Part shown: positions 49,285-57,955 of the stretch, piece by piece | How the letters are laid out: each line of letters starts with the position of its first letter | Position numbering within the stretch: position 1 is the stretch's first letter | DNA from: a virus | Direction: 5' to 3' (one strand) | Length of the DNA: 62,715 nt | Virus record (IMG/VR): IMGVR_UViG_3300009146_000014 | Location: 1-62,715 of that record | Program-made: the position numbers and the translations under genes | The notes under the pieces: generated by a model | The model's database searches: none | The model's input: only the letters and a program-made list of their open reading frames with translations | What the model was told of the DNA's origin: nothing

Positions 49285-49308
49285 GGCCGGGGCTTGCGAG
49301 TCCCGGCC
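49285..49308 (+). other. Hairpin between regulator and next gene
   Basis: GGCCGGG (49285-49291) pairs with CCCGGCC (49302-49308) with a 10-nt loop. No T-run. It lies in the 96-bp gap between two co-directional genes and resembles the intercistronic hairpins of the minus-strand operons. Confidence 0.5.
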
Positions 49309-49337
49309 GCTGATTCCAACCAGAGAGAGAGTCCCAA

Positions 49338-49790
49338 ATGGCAAAGTCGGCGAAGATGACGGAGACGGTTGCGGACCTATCCGAAAAGCGCGTCAACAAA
49401 TTCCTCAAAGACGTGTTGGAGCGCTACGACGCAATCGAGAGTGCACGCGGCCGGTTCATGAACACGGCGCGGCGCGAGCGCGAGCAGATGACCGCGCTTT
49501 ATGAGGGCATGGCGTCGGCCGGCGTCTCTCAGAAAAGCGCGCGCCTCAATGTTAAGGTGCATCGCGCGCTTGAGAAGATTCGGGGATGGATTGCCGACGC
49601 GGAAGCCGAAGACCGCAAGATGGCGCAGAAGTTGGCGAAGGCGCAGAAGGCAAAGCATCAGTTGGCGCTATTCGCCGATCTGCCGAAGCAAGAGGCGCCG
49701 AAGAAAGAGAAGCCGACAAAGCGGTTCGTTGACGAGCTTCGCGAGTCGTCGGCGCTATCGACGGACACGGAAGCGCAAGGCAGCGCGTAG
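49338..49790 (+). CDS. Coiled-coil protein, 150 aa, possibly nucleoid-associated
   Basis: A 150-aa, largely helical and charged protein. Residues ~14-105 are heptad-like (VNKFLKDVLERYDAIESARGRF...). The E..R....D.Y..A...G pattern is faintly like GapR/DUF2312 proteins of alphaproteobacteria, but the match is not firm. GAGAGAGAG precedes the ATG. The unit closes with the terminator at 49850-49891. Confidence 0.6.
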   Translation: MAKSAKMTETVADLSEKRVNKFLKDVLERYDAIESARGRFMNTARREREQMTALYEGMASAGVSQKSARLNVKVHRALEKIRGWIADAEAEDRKMAQKLAKAQKAKHQLALFADLPKQEAPKKEKPTKRFVDELRESSALSTDTEAQGSA

Positions 49791-49849
49791 ACGGCGCCGG
49801 CAGAGTCCGGTAGGAATCGCATCCCGATACAGGGTGCTAAGAACCTCAA

Positions 49850-49891
49850 GGCCGCGACCCCCGTCGAAGGGAGTCGCGGCCTCTTTTTTTT
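49850..49891 (+). terminator. Strong intrinsic terminator
   Basis: GGCCGCGAC (49850-49858) pairs with GTCGCGGCC (49873-49881), followed by TC and eight Ts. It ends the two-gene rightward unit and meets the end of the leftward reductase gene, whose stop codon overlaps the T-run. Confidence 0.92.
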
Positions 49892-51602
49892 ACGCGGCGC
49901 TCACAGCGGCGCATCCGCCTTCGTCGCAATCGATCAAAGGGGTTCCCGAGTTATCGTCGGTTTTTTGCAAGAGCGCGCCGCGCTTGCCTCCGACTTGGAA
50001 CGTCGCGCAAGATTTGCATCCGCGTTCGAAGGCGTCGAAGTAGAGCGCTTGGAAGTCTCGCCACGCCATATCACTCGGGACGTTGGCTGTCTTAGAAACA
50101 GCCGAGTCAGTGTGCTTTTGAGCGCAGGCCAATACAGAAATATGCTCTTGAGCAGAAATTTCTGAAGCCTCGCGCGGAGATACGCCAAGCACTGCGAACC
50201 CGTAGTCTTGGACATCATAGGTCGTTGGTCCCGATGGCATTTGCACGACGCGCTTGCCCGACACTGCAAACACGGGCTCGATGCCGCTACTGATGTTGTC
50301 GTGCACGAACGAAATCGTGCCGGTCGGCGCAATGCTTATCAGATGCGAGTTGCGGACGCCATGTTCGGCGATGGCCGCTTGCACGTCGGCGCGTAGCGTG
50401 CGGATGAACGGTTGTGAGTGATACGCTTGCGTGATGGCCGGGGCCGCGCCTTTCTCTTTCGCGAGCATGGCCGATGCGTGGTAGGCCGCATTCTTGAGAA
50501 CGCCGAGCGTTTCATCGAGCAACTCAATAAAGCCTTCCGTGCCGTACGGGTGGCCGCACGCTTCAAGCGCGTTCGCGGTGCCCATGACGCCGAGACCCAT
50601 CCGGCGAGTCGCAATCGCTTGCTGCCGTTGCTCGGGCAGCGGGTAGGACGCAACATCGGTCACGTTGTCCATGCCGCGCACGACGCCGGGCACATCGTCG
50701 GCAAGCATGTCGAGGTCGAGCCGCCATTTCTTGCCGGGTCCGGCGGGCTGCAAATACTTGGTGAGGTTGAACGAACCGAGCAAGCACGCGCCGAACGGAG
50801 GAAGCGGTTGCTCGCTACATGGGTTCGTGGCGGCAATCGTCTCGCAATAGTTGAGGTTGTTCCACTCGTTGACTCGATCGATGAAGATCACGCCGGGCTC
50901 TGCCCAATCCCATGCGCTCCGCATGATTTGCTCCCATAGAGCGGCGGCATCAATCTCTCGATAAGGCTTGCCTTCGAACCGCAGTGTAAAGGGTCGGCCG
51001 TGCTTGACCGCGTGCATAAACTCGTCGGTGATGGCGATCGACAGATTGAACGTGTTGAGCCGGTCGGAATTTTGCTTGGCGTGTATAAATTCCTCGATGT
51101 CCGGATGATCCACGCGCAAGACGCCCATCATCGCGCCTCGCCGTTCGCCAGACGATGAAATCGTGTCGGCCATCGCGTGATAAACATTCATGTAAGAGCA
51201 CGGGCCAGACGCACGCGAGTCGAGCGAGCGAACCTTGTCATTGCGCGGTCGGATGGTGGAAAAGTCGTAGCCGATGCCGCCGCCACGCCGAAGAGTCTCG
51301 GCGGCTTGCGCGAGGCGGTCCATGATTGAGCCGGGGCCATTGAGCGAGTCTTCGATGGGGCCGGACACGAAACAGTTATAGGGAGTGGTTCGCTTGGTGG
51401 TGCCGAGACCGGCGAGGATGCGGCCGGCGGGCGAGAATCGGCCGTCGAGCATGATGGAACGAAAGGCTCGATAGTGCTTGTCGTCATCGGCGAGCATCGC
51501 GGCGACGCGATTGCAGACATCGCGCTTTGTCTCGTTGCGTTGCGCATACTTGAATTGGAAAACGGCGGCGGCTGCCGGAGTCAGTGGTCCGTGCTTGTCC
51601 AT
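49890..51602 (-). CDS. nrdJ: Adenosylcobalamin-dependent (class II) ribonucleotide reductase
   Basis: A 570-aa enzyme. Marks: RFSPAGRILAGLGT, YNCFVSGPIEDS (Cys77, redox partner), RRGGGIGYDFS, SGERRGAMMGVL, the radical loop ATNPCSEQPLPP (Cys262, Glu264), and ISIAPTGTISFVHDNISSGIEP. The C-terminus ends CDEGGC, the thiol shuttle. It makes deoxyribonucleotides without oxygen using host B12. No dATP-binding cone is visible at the N-terminus, so feedback control seems reduced, useful for a phage. Own promoter in the 51603-51703 gap. Confidence 0.95.
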   Translation of the reverse strand: MDKHGPLTPAAAAVFQFKYAQRNETKRDVCNRVAAMLADDDKHYRAFRSIMLDGRFSPAGRILAGLGTTKRTTPYNCFVSGPIEDSLNGPGSIMDRLAQAAETLRRGGGIGYDFSTIRPRNDKVRSLDSRASGPCSYMNVYHAMADTISSSGERRGAMMGVLRVDHPDIEEFIHAKQNSDRLNTFNLSIAITDEFMHAVKHGRPFTLRFEGKPYREIDAAALWEQIMRSAWDWAEPGVIFIDRVNEWNNLNYCETIAATNPCSEQPLPPFGACLLGSFNLTKYLQPAGPGKKWRLDLDMLADDVPGVVRGMDNVTDVASYPLPEQRQQAIATRRMGLGVMGTANALEACGHPYGTEGFIELLDETLGVLKNAAYHASAMLAKEKGAAPAITQAYHSQPFIRTLRADVQAAIAEHGVRNSHLISIAPTGTISFVHDNISSGIEPVFAVSGKRVVQMPSGPTTYDVQDYGFAVLGVSPREASEISAQEHISVLACAQKHTDSAVSKTANVPSDMAWRDFQALYFDAFERGCKSCATFQVGGKRGALLQKTDDNSGTPLIDCDEGGCAAVSAA

Positions 51603-51703
51603 TGTTCGTCCTCGTTGGCGGGTGCTATGATAAGTCGCCGCTCGATTTCCACGGTGCTCTCAGGGACGGCGGCGAACACGGGCATGCTAGGCAAACGGCT
51701 CCG

Positions 51704-52231
51704 ATGGCGAAAGCGAAAAACATCCTTGCGCTCGATCTGGCCACGGTCACTGGCTGGGCATGGGGGAAGCCCGGCGAGACGCCGAAGTTCGGACAGCAGC
51801 GATTCGGAAAGCCGCTCGCGACGCGACCGCAAATTTATAAGCAGTATCGGTTATGGCTCGGGCTCTTTTGCAGCGCGCACAAGATCGATTGGATTGTGTA
51901 CGAGTCGCCGCAGTTGCCTTTCACGATGACATCGCGAACCAACATCGGGACGATTCGCTTGCTGATCGGCCTATGCGAGTTGTTGGAGGAATGGGCGCCG
52001 GAACATGACATCGAGTTGCGCGAGGCGAGCGTCTCACAAGTGCGGTGTCATTTCATCGGCGCGAACTTGAAGCGCGACCTCGCAAAGCGGCTCACTATCG
52101 AGCGCTGCAAGGCGATGGGATGGGATGTGCAGAACGATGACCAGGGCGATGCGCTCGCGCTCTGGCATTATCAAGCGTGCCTCATGGACCCGATATTGGG
52201 AACGAAATCAACGCCGCTTTTCCAAGACTGA
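51704..52231 (+). CDS. ruvC: RuvC-like Holliday junction resolvase
   Basis: A 175-aa protein with the RNase H-fold acidic residues spaced as in RuvC: ILALDLATVTGWAWG (Asp in LDLA), DWIVYESPQLP (Glu), and DDQGDALALWHYQ (two Asp). The start at 51704 removes a 40-residue extension that overlaps the divergent promoter gap. It resolves branched DNA before packaging. Divergent from nrdJ. Confidence 0.88.
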   Translation: MAKAKNILALDLATVTGWAWGKPGETPKFGQQRFGKPLATRPQIYKQYRLWLGLFCSAHKIDWIVYESPQLPFTMTSRTNIGTIRLLIGLCELLEEWAPEHDIELREASVSQVRCHFIGANLKRDLAKRLTIERCKAMGWDVQNDDQGDALALWHYQACLMDPILGTKSTPLFQD

Positions 52232-52347
52232 GCTTGACCAAGGGCTAGCGTTCGCGTCGCGCGGCGGCGCTACATCTGGACGTTAAAAATTGGGGGTGGA
52301 CTCGACGGCGGCGAGCGGCATAGGCTCAACACTTCTGAGAAAGCGAA

Positions 52348-52755
52348 AGGCACCAGCCGGGAAGTGCTGGTGCCTCTCAAATGACCCGTACCGTTTGCCG
52401 GCGGATTGGGGTAAGTGAACGCATATCATAGCCTTTGCGTCTCACACAACCCCAAACGACATCAATCGGTTCCGAGGTCGGAAGCCGGCGAGGAGTGAGC
52501 CGCTAACGCGCGGCTGGCGCTGCCGGGGCTTTCGCAAGCGCCAGGGACGGCAACGCGAGCCGGCCTACTCCCTTTCCGTTGCCTCCGTTGCCAACCGCCA
52601 GCACGCATGGCGGCGCAACCGGCTTGCCCAACGCACGGCGAGCCTATGGGGACGAGGGAAAGGGAGTGGGGCGAGCCAAGTCCCTTACAGTCAATAAGAA
52701 TCTCCCTACGGTAGTTGTGGATGGGGAGAGGCCGAAGAATCTGAGAGCACCGTAG
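52348..52755 (+). ncRNA. Structured non-coding region between ruvC and primase
   Basis: No gene in 52232-52785, but dense complementarity. Hairpin AGGCACCAGC/GCTGGTGCCT (52348-52375). Stem CTGGCG/CGCCAG (52514-52519 with 52539-52544). A 14-bp helix between 52564-52577 and 52657-52670 (one G-T pair) enclosing GTTGC-CAA-CCGCCA...TGGCGG-C-GCAAC (52587-52619). An alternative GGCAACG/CGTTGCC pair (52549-52555 with 52577-52583). Downstream, CTACGGT (52706-52712) pairs with ACCGTAG (52749-52755). This could be a phage non-coding RNA, a leader with alternative folds, or part of a replication origin. I recognise no known RNA class. Confidence 0.6.
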
Positions 52756-52785
52756 CTAGAGAGCGTTTTAGGGCGGGGCGCGCAC

Positions 52786-53679
52786 GTGAAGACAGCAGAG
52801 GCCGCAAAAGGTCGTTGGCGCGAGATTTTGCCGGCGCTTGGCGTGCCGCTCGCGTTTCTCAATGGCAAGCACCAAGCGTGTCCGCGTTGCGGCGGCAAAG
52901 ACCGCGCGAGGTTTGTCGATTGGCAGGGCACCGGGAGCTTTTGGTGCAACAGTTGCGACAATAAAGGCGGCTCGGGCTTCGATCTTTTGCAGGCGACGCA
53001 CGGGTGGACGTTCGCGCACGCGGCGCGCGAGGTCGAGGCCTATCTCGGCGTCACACCGGATTTTACGCCGAAGCCTCCGAATGAGGCGCGCATCCGCGCG
53101 TTGGAGATTTGGCGCGCGTCGAAAGAATGCGCGTTCGATCCGGTGCGCGATTATCTCAACTGGCGCGGCATCGAGCTTGGCGGTCTCTACTCGCTCCGCT
53201 TCTGCACACTTTCGCACAAGACGACCGCGCGGCAGCGTCATCCGGTCATGCTTGCGCACTTCTGCACACATGACGGCGTGTTCGGCACGCTGCATCGAAC
53301 CTACCTCGCCGATGTGACGCCCAAGAAAATGTTTTGGCCCGGCGGCGTGCCGGCCGGCGGCGCAGTTCGGTTGATGAAGCCGGCGGAGGAAATGGGAATC
53401 GCCGAAGGCATCGAGACCGCGCTTAGCGCGTCGGTGATTTTCAAGATTCCGGTTTGGGCCGCAACGAACGATGCGCTGCTAGCTCGGTGGATTCCGCCGA
53501 AAGTTGTGCAGCGCGTGTGGATATTCGGCGACAACGACGAAAACGGCGCCGGGCAAGCGGCAGCCTATTCGCTTCTGACTCGAGTCCATGCGCTCGGGCT
53601 CGGGCATCTGGACCGCTTACAGATTCCGCCCAAGGTGGGCACGGATTGGAACGACGTTTTGCGAGAGAGGAGTGCTTGA
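52786..53679 (+). CDS. DNA primase with zinc finger and Toprim domain
   Basis: A 297-aa protein (GTG start). CPRCGGKDRARFVD and GSFWCNSC (32-57) form the P4-type primase zinc finger. GIAEGIETALSA (~206-217) and WIFGDNDENGAG (~245-256) are the Toprim acidic motifs. It makes RNA primers; with the helicase that follows it forms the phage replication pair. GGGCGGGG upstream may serve as the ribosome site. Confidence 0.9.
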   Translation: MKTAEAAKGRWREILPALGVPLAFLNGKHQACPRCGGKDRARFVDWQGTGSFWCNSCDNKGGSGFDLLQATHGWTFAHAAREVEAYLGVTPDFTPKPPNEARIRALEIWRASKECAFDPVRDYLNWRGIELGGLYSLRFCTLSHKTTARQRHPVMLAHFCTHDGVFGTLHRTYLADVTPKKMFWPGGVPAGGAVRLMKPAEEMGIAEGIETALSASVIFKIPVWAATNDALLARWIPPKVVQRVWIFGDNDENGAGQAAAYSLLTRVHALGLGHLDRLQIPPKVGTDWNDVLRERSA

Positions 53680-53681
53680 CG

Positions 53682-55163
53682 ATGCGCGAGCTACGCGACG
53701 ACCAACACGAGACATTGAAAACATTGCGCAAGGTCGTTGGCGAAGGAAAATTGCGAGTGTGCTGTCAAGCACCGACCGGCTACGGCAAAACGGTGTTGGC
53801 CTCTGCGATCGTGCGCCACGCACGCGAGAAAGGTAAGCGACTGCTCTACACGGTGCCGGCCGTGTCGCTCGTGGATCAAACCGTGGATATGTTTTATCAA
53901 CAGGGCATCGACGGCATGGGAGTCATTCAGGCGAGTCACTGGATGACGGATTGGTCAAAGCCGGTGCAAATCGCGAGCGTGCAAACGCTGATGAAGCGCG
54001 ACGCTCCGCCGCCGGCCGATATCGTGCTCGTTGATGAGTGCCATAAGTGGTTCGATTATTATGGCGATTGGTTCCAAGAGCCTCGATGGCAAAAGGTGCC
54101 TTTCATCGGCATGAGCGCGACGCCTTGGACGAAAGGGCTCGGCGCGTACTATTCCGAGCGCGTTGTTGCGGCGACGACGCAAGAGCTTATCGAGAAAGGT
54201 CTGTTGAGCGACTTCCGAGTGTATGCGCCATCGCATCCGGACCTCGCCGACGTGCGCACGGTGGGCGGCGACTTCCACGAGGGCCAACTCTCAAAGGTGA
54301 TGCAGGAAAAGCGGCTTGTTGCCGATGCCGTGCACACGTGGCTGCAATTGGCAGAGAACAAGCCGACGCTTTGCTATGCCGTTGACATCGCGCACGCCAA
54401 GCAACTGCAAGCGCAATTCCAATCCGAGGGCATCGAGTGCGGCTATCAGGATGCGCACACGACACCGGACGAACGCAAAAAGCTCAAGGCGCACTTTCAC
54501 AGTGGCAACACGAAAGTTGTCGTCAGTGTCGGCACGTTGACGATGGGCATCGATTGGGACGTGCGTTGCATATCGATGTGCCGGCCGACGAAATCGGACA
54601 TGCTGTTCGTGCAAATCGTTGGAAGGGGATTGCGCACGGCAAGAGGCAAAGAGGATTGTTTGATTCTCGATCACTCCGACAATCACAACCGGCTCGGGTT
54701 CGTGACGGACATCGACGCGAGCTATACCGGGCTGCATGACGGCAAGGCGGCGTTGCACGCGAACCGCACGAATCACATCCGGCTGCCGAAGGAATGCCCG
54801 AAGTGTCATTTCGTCCGATCGCCTCGCGTCACGGGCGGGTGTCCGAAGTGCGGACACAAGGGCGAAATGGTCTCGAAAGTGAAAACGGAGCAAGGCGAGT
54901 TGCGCGAGTTGAAGCGCACGCCGAAAGAGAAGCTTGAGATTGATAAGGCTACGTTTTTTGCGGAATTGAAGGCGTACGGGCTCTTGCACGGCTACAAGGA
55001 AGGGTGGGCGGCGAATCAGTATCGAGACAAGACGGGGGTGTGGCCGTCGCACGATATCAAGCACATCATGCCGGCCGGCACGGTGTCCGCTTCCACAAAA
55101 GGGTGGATCACGAGCCGTCGAATCGCGTATGCAAAGGCGAGGCAGAACGCGACGACATCATGA
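53682..55163 (+). CDS. SF2 DEAD/DEAH-box helicase
   Basis: A 493-aa protein. Walker A APTGYGKT (30-37), DEAH-type DECHK (~130), SATPWTKG (motif III), SVGTLTMGIDWD and QIVGRGLRTARGK (motif VI). A CPKC...CPKCGHKG zinc module follows at ~370-395. The start at 53682 is preceded by GAGAGGAG and sits two bases after the primase stop. An in-frame upstream opening overlaps the primase and was rejected. Probably unwinds DNA for replication or recombination. Confidence 0.92.
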   Translation: MRELRDDQHETLKTLRKVVGEGKLRVCCQAPTGYGKTVLASAIVRHAREKGKRLLYTVPAVSLVDQTVDMFYQQGIDGMGVIQASHWMTDWSKPVQIASVQTLMKRDAPPPADIVLVDECHKWFDYYGDWFQEPRWQKVPFIGMSATPWTKGLGAYYSERVVAATTQELIEKGLLSDFRVYAPSHPDLADVRTVGGDFHEGQLSKVMQEKRLVADAVHTWLQLAENKPTLCYAVDIAHAKQLQAQFQSEGIECGYQDAHTTPDERKKLKAHFHSGNTKVVVSVGTLTMGIDWDVRCISMCRPTKSDMLFVQIVGRGLRTARGKEDCLILDHSDNHNRLGFVTDIDASYTGLHDGKAALHANRTNHIRLPKECPKCHFVRSPRVTGGCPKCGHKGEMVSKVKTEQGELRELKRTPKEKLEIDKATFFAELKAYGLLHGYKEGWAANQYRDKTGVWPSHDIKHIMPAGTVSASTKGWITSRRIAYAKARQNATTS

Positions 55164-55172
55164 GGCCGATCA

Positions 55173-55367
55173 ATGTTTTACACCGAGCATATAAAGTTCG
55201 CGCCATCGCGTGCATGGGTCGTGCTCGGGCCGAAGCGAAAGATTCTCGGGCTGCATCTTGAGAAGGATGCAGCGGAGCATCAGTGCACGGCGATTCTTGT
55301 CGGCGACCCCGATGCCGACGTGACATTTACGAAATGTGTCGTTATGCCGAACTTCGCAATCAAGTAG
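55173..55367 (+). CDS. Hypothetical protein, 64 aa
   Basis: A 64-aa protein starting MFYTEHIKFAPSRAWVVLGPKRK, a strand-strand-helix-strand pattern with two cysteines. It lies in the tight gap between helicase and the SLOG gene (10 and 7 bases). No family recognised. Confidence 0.55.
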   Translation: MFYTEHIKFAPSRAWVVLGPKRKILGLHLEKDAAEHQCTAILVGDPDADVTFTKCVVMPNFAIK

Positions 55368-55374
55368 GTGCGCA

Positions 55375-55737
55375 ATGCGGGTGCTCGTCTGCGGTGGTCG
55401 GGGTTACAAGGATAGCGGCAAGATGCGCATGGCGCTCGATGCGCTCCGCAAGCGTTACGGCGTGCTTACAATCATCGAGGGCGGCGCGAAGGGCGCCGAT
55501 ATGCTGGCGCTACGTTGGTGTCTTGAGCAGGAGAGCGTGCGCCTCATTCATCATCCGGCCGATTGGGACAAGCACGGGCTCGCGGCCGGTCCGAAGCGGA
55601 ATCAGGAAATGATTGACGAGTATCATCCGGAGTTGGTGCTTGCGTTTCCGGGTGGCGTGGGCACGGCGGACATGGTTCGCCGTGCTCATGAGGCCAACAT
55701 CGCCGTGTTGTTGCCAGAGCACGTGGACAAATGGTGA
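55375..55737 (+). CDS. SLOG-domain (DUF2493/YspA-like) protein
   Basis: A 120-aa protein with MRVLVCGGRGYKD (Rossmann start), TIIEGGAKGADMLALRW, and VLAFPGGVGTADMVRRA, the three diagnostic glycine-rich motifs of the YspA/cpYpsA SLOG family. These bind nucleotide-derived ligands, perhaps NAD or ADP-ribose products. Together with the macro-like protein at 856 it may sense or remove defence signals; that is an inference. Confidence 0.88.
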   Translation: MRVLVCGGRGYKDSGKMRMALDALRKRYGVLTIIEGGAKGADMLALRWCLEQESVRLIHHPADWDKHGLAAGPKRNQEMIDEYHPELVLAFPGGVGTADMVRRAHEANIAVLLPEHVDKW

Positions 55738-56636
55738 AAGCTCTCGGGCCAAAGGGACAGCAGTTGCGCGCGTTGCGCGAGGCGCGCTCCAATGTCGTGC
55801 CGTTCGTTCCCGGCGCCGATCGGGACGCTGCCGAAATCGGCAGGCTGTGGCGCAAGGCGTGTCAATCGCTGATCGATAGCACGATGCACTACATCGAATG
55901 CGGGAAGGCACTGATCGCGAAAAAAGCGACGATGGCGCATGGCGAATGGATGCCATGGTTGAAGGCGAATCAAGAGGCGTTGGGGTTTGGCAACGTCACC
56001 AAAATTCCGCAACGATTGATGAGCGCGGCAGAATCCTCGTCGACGAGGAATTTGGACAACCCCGACGATCTTATTGCTATCAACCGGCTGATTCACGGCA
56101 ACGTCGGCGGCACGGTGCGCGGCACCGAAGGCACGGGCGAGTTCGAACGCTACACGCCGGCCGAATACATCGACCCCGTGCGCAAGGTGTTGGGGACGAT
56201 CGATCTTGATCCGGCCAGTTGTAAGCAGGCGCAAAAGACGATCAAGGCGAAACGGTTCTACACTGTTGCCGATGACGGACTGACAAAGCCGTGGAAGGGT
56301 CGGGTGTTTCTGAATCCGCCATATCATCGCGAGCTAGCGCCGAAGTTCGTTGACAAGCTTGTGGGGGAGTTTGAGTCGCGCCGCGTGACGCATGCAGTCA
56401 TGCTCACGAACAACACGACGGACGTTGATTGGTTCGATGTGGCGTTGCGGCACGCGCAATCGATATGCTTCGCGCAATCGCGCATCCGCTTTCACGTGCC
56501 GGAAGGGCCGGACGTATCGCCGACGCAAGGGCAGATGTTTTTCTATTTCGGCAGCGACGTGGCGCGGTTCGAGCGCATCTTTTGCAAGATCGGAGGATGC
56601 GTGCGCCCGAGCATGATGTACGAGGCGCCCGAATGA
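55731..56636 (+). CDS. DNA N6-adenine methyltransferase (phage Dam type)
   Basis: A 301-aa protein. The catalytic domain (~130-295) begins YTPAEYIDPVRKVLGTIDLDPAS and contains VFLNPPYHRELAPKF, the NPPY motif, then MLTNNTTDVDWFD, which match phage-type Dam enzymes (PF05869). The N-terminal ~110 residues are helical with KKATMAHGEWMPWL, as in DUF3102-type DNA-binding extensions. It likely protects phage DNA from restriction. Overlaps the SLOG gene by seven bases. Confidence 0.88.
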   Translation: MVKALGPKGQQLRALREARSNVVPFVPGADRDAAEIGRLWRKACQSLIDSTMHYIECGKALIAKKATMAHGEWMPWLKANQEALGFGNVTKIPQRLMSAAESSSTRNLDNPDDLIAINRLIHGNVGGTVRGTEGTGEFERYTPAEYIDPVRKVLGTIDLDPASCKQAQKTIKAKRFYTVADDGLTKPWKGRVFLNPPYHRELAPKFVDKLVGEFESRRVTHAVMLTNNTTDVDWFDVALRHAQSICFAQSRIRFHVPEGPDVSPTQGQMFFYFGSDVARFERIFCKIGGCVRPSMMYEAPE

Positions 56637-56869
56637 ATCTGCCGTTTCAAACCAACGCCACGGGCGCGCGTATTTATTTCCGGCATCTGGTCAACGGCTA
56701 TTCGTGGGCGGTGTCGGAGCGCAACGCTCTTGAGTCGGTGTTGAGCCGGTGGGTCGAGACATGGCCGCATGATGAGCGGCACGCGGACGCAAAGCGCGTG
56801 CTTGAGGAATTGCGCAAAGGCTCGATGCGTGGCGGCAAGGTGGTAGCAGACAACGACGGCGGGCCATGA
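56633..56869 (+). CDS. Hypothetical protein, 78 aa
   Basis: A 78-aa protein (MNLPFQTNATGARIYFRHLVNGYSW...) with a strand-rich first half and a helix (DAKRVLEELRKGS). ATG overlaps the methylase stop, and its own stop overlaps the next ATG, so it is part of a tightly coupled series. Function unknown. Confidence 0.6.
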   Translation: MNLPFQTNATGARIYFRHLVNGYSWAVSERNALESVLSRWVETWPHDERHADAKRVLEELRKGSMRGGKVVADNDGGP

Positions 56870-57126
56870 CGGTATCGCTGGCGCAGCAGATTGAGGAAGT
56901 GGAGCGCGAGCTTTCGGCACGCGCGTCGGTTTATGCGAGGATGTATATCAAGGGCACCTTGCGGCAGTCGCACGGCGAGTTCTACGAAATGCGGATGCAG
57001 GCGGTGCTCAAGACGTTGCAATGGCTGAAAGAGAATGAGCGAGAGATTCGGGAGTTCGTGGCCGCGCGCAAAGAGGCAACGGAAACAGCGGAGACGGTTG
57101 AGGCGGTTGAGGAAGGTGAGCCATGA
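56866..57126 (+). CDS. Hypothetical coiled-coil protein, 86 aa
   Basis: An 86-aa helical protein (SLAQQIEEVERELSARASVYARM...). The Arg-Arg-x-Ser...YARMYIKGTLRQSHGEFYEMRMQAV stretch resembles a common phage family of short helical proteins. The tail (ETAETVEAVEEGEP) is acidic. Four-base overlaps at both ends. Confidence 0.6.
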   Translation: MTVSLAQQIEEVERELSARASVYARMYIKGTLRQSHGEFYEMRMQAVLKTLQWLKENEREIREFVAARKEATETAETVEAVEEGEP

Positions 57127-57380
57127 TTATCTCACGCCAGTACGACCGAGCCTTGCACACGGCGGTTCTGATCTACGCGAGAGGCGAGGTCGAGCCGGTT
57201 CGTGAGGCGCTGATGCAGGCGGCGCTGGTCTCGGAAGGGTGCGCGACGCACGTCATGGTCTTTGAGGAAGCGGGCACGGCAGCAACCAAGGCCTATGAGG
57301 CAGAGTTGCGTTGTGTCGATGGCGAATGGGCATGGTGGGTGAAATGGCAGTTCAAGTCACCATTGGGGCGGATGAATTAG
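57123..57380 (+). CDS. Hypothetical protein, 85 aa
   Basis: An 85-aa alpha-beta protein (MIISRQYDRALHTAVLIYARGEV... then EAELRCVDGEWAWWVKWQF). No family recognised. Its 3' end overlaps the next gene by 37 bases. Confidence 0.55.
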   Translation: MIISRQYDRALHTAVLIYARGEVEPVREALMQAALVSEGCATHVMVFEEAGTAATKAYEAELRCVDGEWAWWVKWQFKSPLGRMN

Positions 57381-57955
57381 TACGCTACGCGCAATCGCTC
57401 GGCAGCGCGATTGATCAAGTTCCCTATGCGATGTCGCTTGCGCTCAACACGGCCACGGAAAACGTGCGGAGCTACCTTATCGGCACGACGTGGCCGGCGG
57501 GCGTCAAGGTTCGCAATCCGTCATTCATCGGGGCGTCGCTCACAACGAAAGGCGCACGCGCGACCAAGTACGATTTGCAGACGGAGATTTATGACAAGCT
57601 CGGGCGCGGCAATCTCAAACTGCATGCGACCGGCGGCGCACGCACGCCGAAGGGTGGCGGGCACCTTGCCATCCCGAGTCGAACGCTGATGGGGATGAAA
57701 GGTCCGCACGGTGTGCCGAAGCGGTTGAGGCCTCGCAACATTCCCAACGACCGAATCGTTTTTATGGGCGACAAGATTTATGTGCGCGACGGGCGGAGCA
57801 AGCGATTGCAAATGATGTACGTCCTCAAGGCACAAACGCAGGTTCCCAAGCGCGTGCGCTTCTATGAGGATTTCGCGCGGCAGATGGGCAACGAGCTTGT
57901 AAAGGCGCTGCCGGCGGCAGTGGTCAAGGCGATGGCAACGAGGCGGGCGCGATGA
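57344..57955 (+). CDS. Virion-morphogenesis-like protein, putative
   Basis: A 203-aa basic protein. The start (MAVQVTIGADELVRYAQSLG), the run of helices with RSYLIGTTWPAGVKVRN, and HLAIPSRTLMGMKGPHG resemble minor head or tail-neck proteins (gp10/gpZ/gpG-like virion morphogenesis families). If so it is displaced from the late block into the right arm. The 57344 start is chosen over an upstream ATG because it best fits the gpZ-like opening. Confidence 0.55.
   Translation: MAVQVTIGADELVRYAQSLGSAIDQVPYAMSLALNTATENVRSYLIGTTWPAGVKVRNPSFIGASLTTKGARATKYDLQTEIYDKLGRGNLKLHATGGARTPKGGGHLAIPSRTLMGMKGPHGVPKRLRPRNIPNDRIVFMGDKIYVRDGRSKRLQMMYVLKAQTQVPKRVRFYEDFARQMGNELVKALPAAVVKAMATRRAR

Noticed and set aside
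51653-52751. Isolated copies of the array loop repeat: GGTGCTCTC at 51653-51661 and its complement at 52743-52751
   Set aside because: A 9-mer is expected about once by chance in this length on both strands, and neither copy has the other repeat at 9-nt spacing.
52232-52785. Group I intron or tmRNA in the ruvC-primase gap
   Set aside because: I do not see the conserved core segments of a group I intron or a tRNA-like end; the region is reported only as structured RNA of unknown class.
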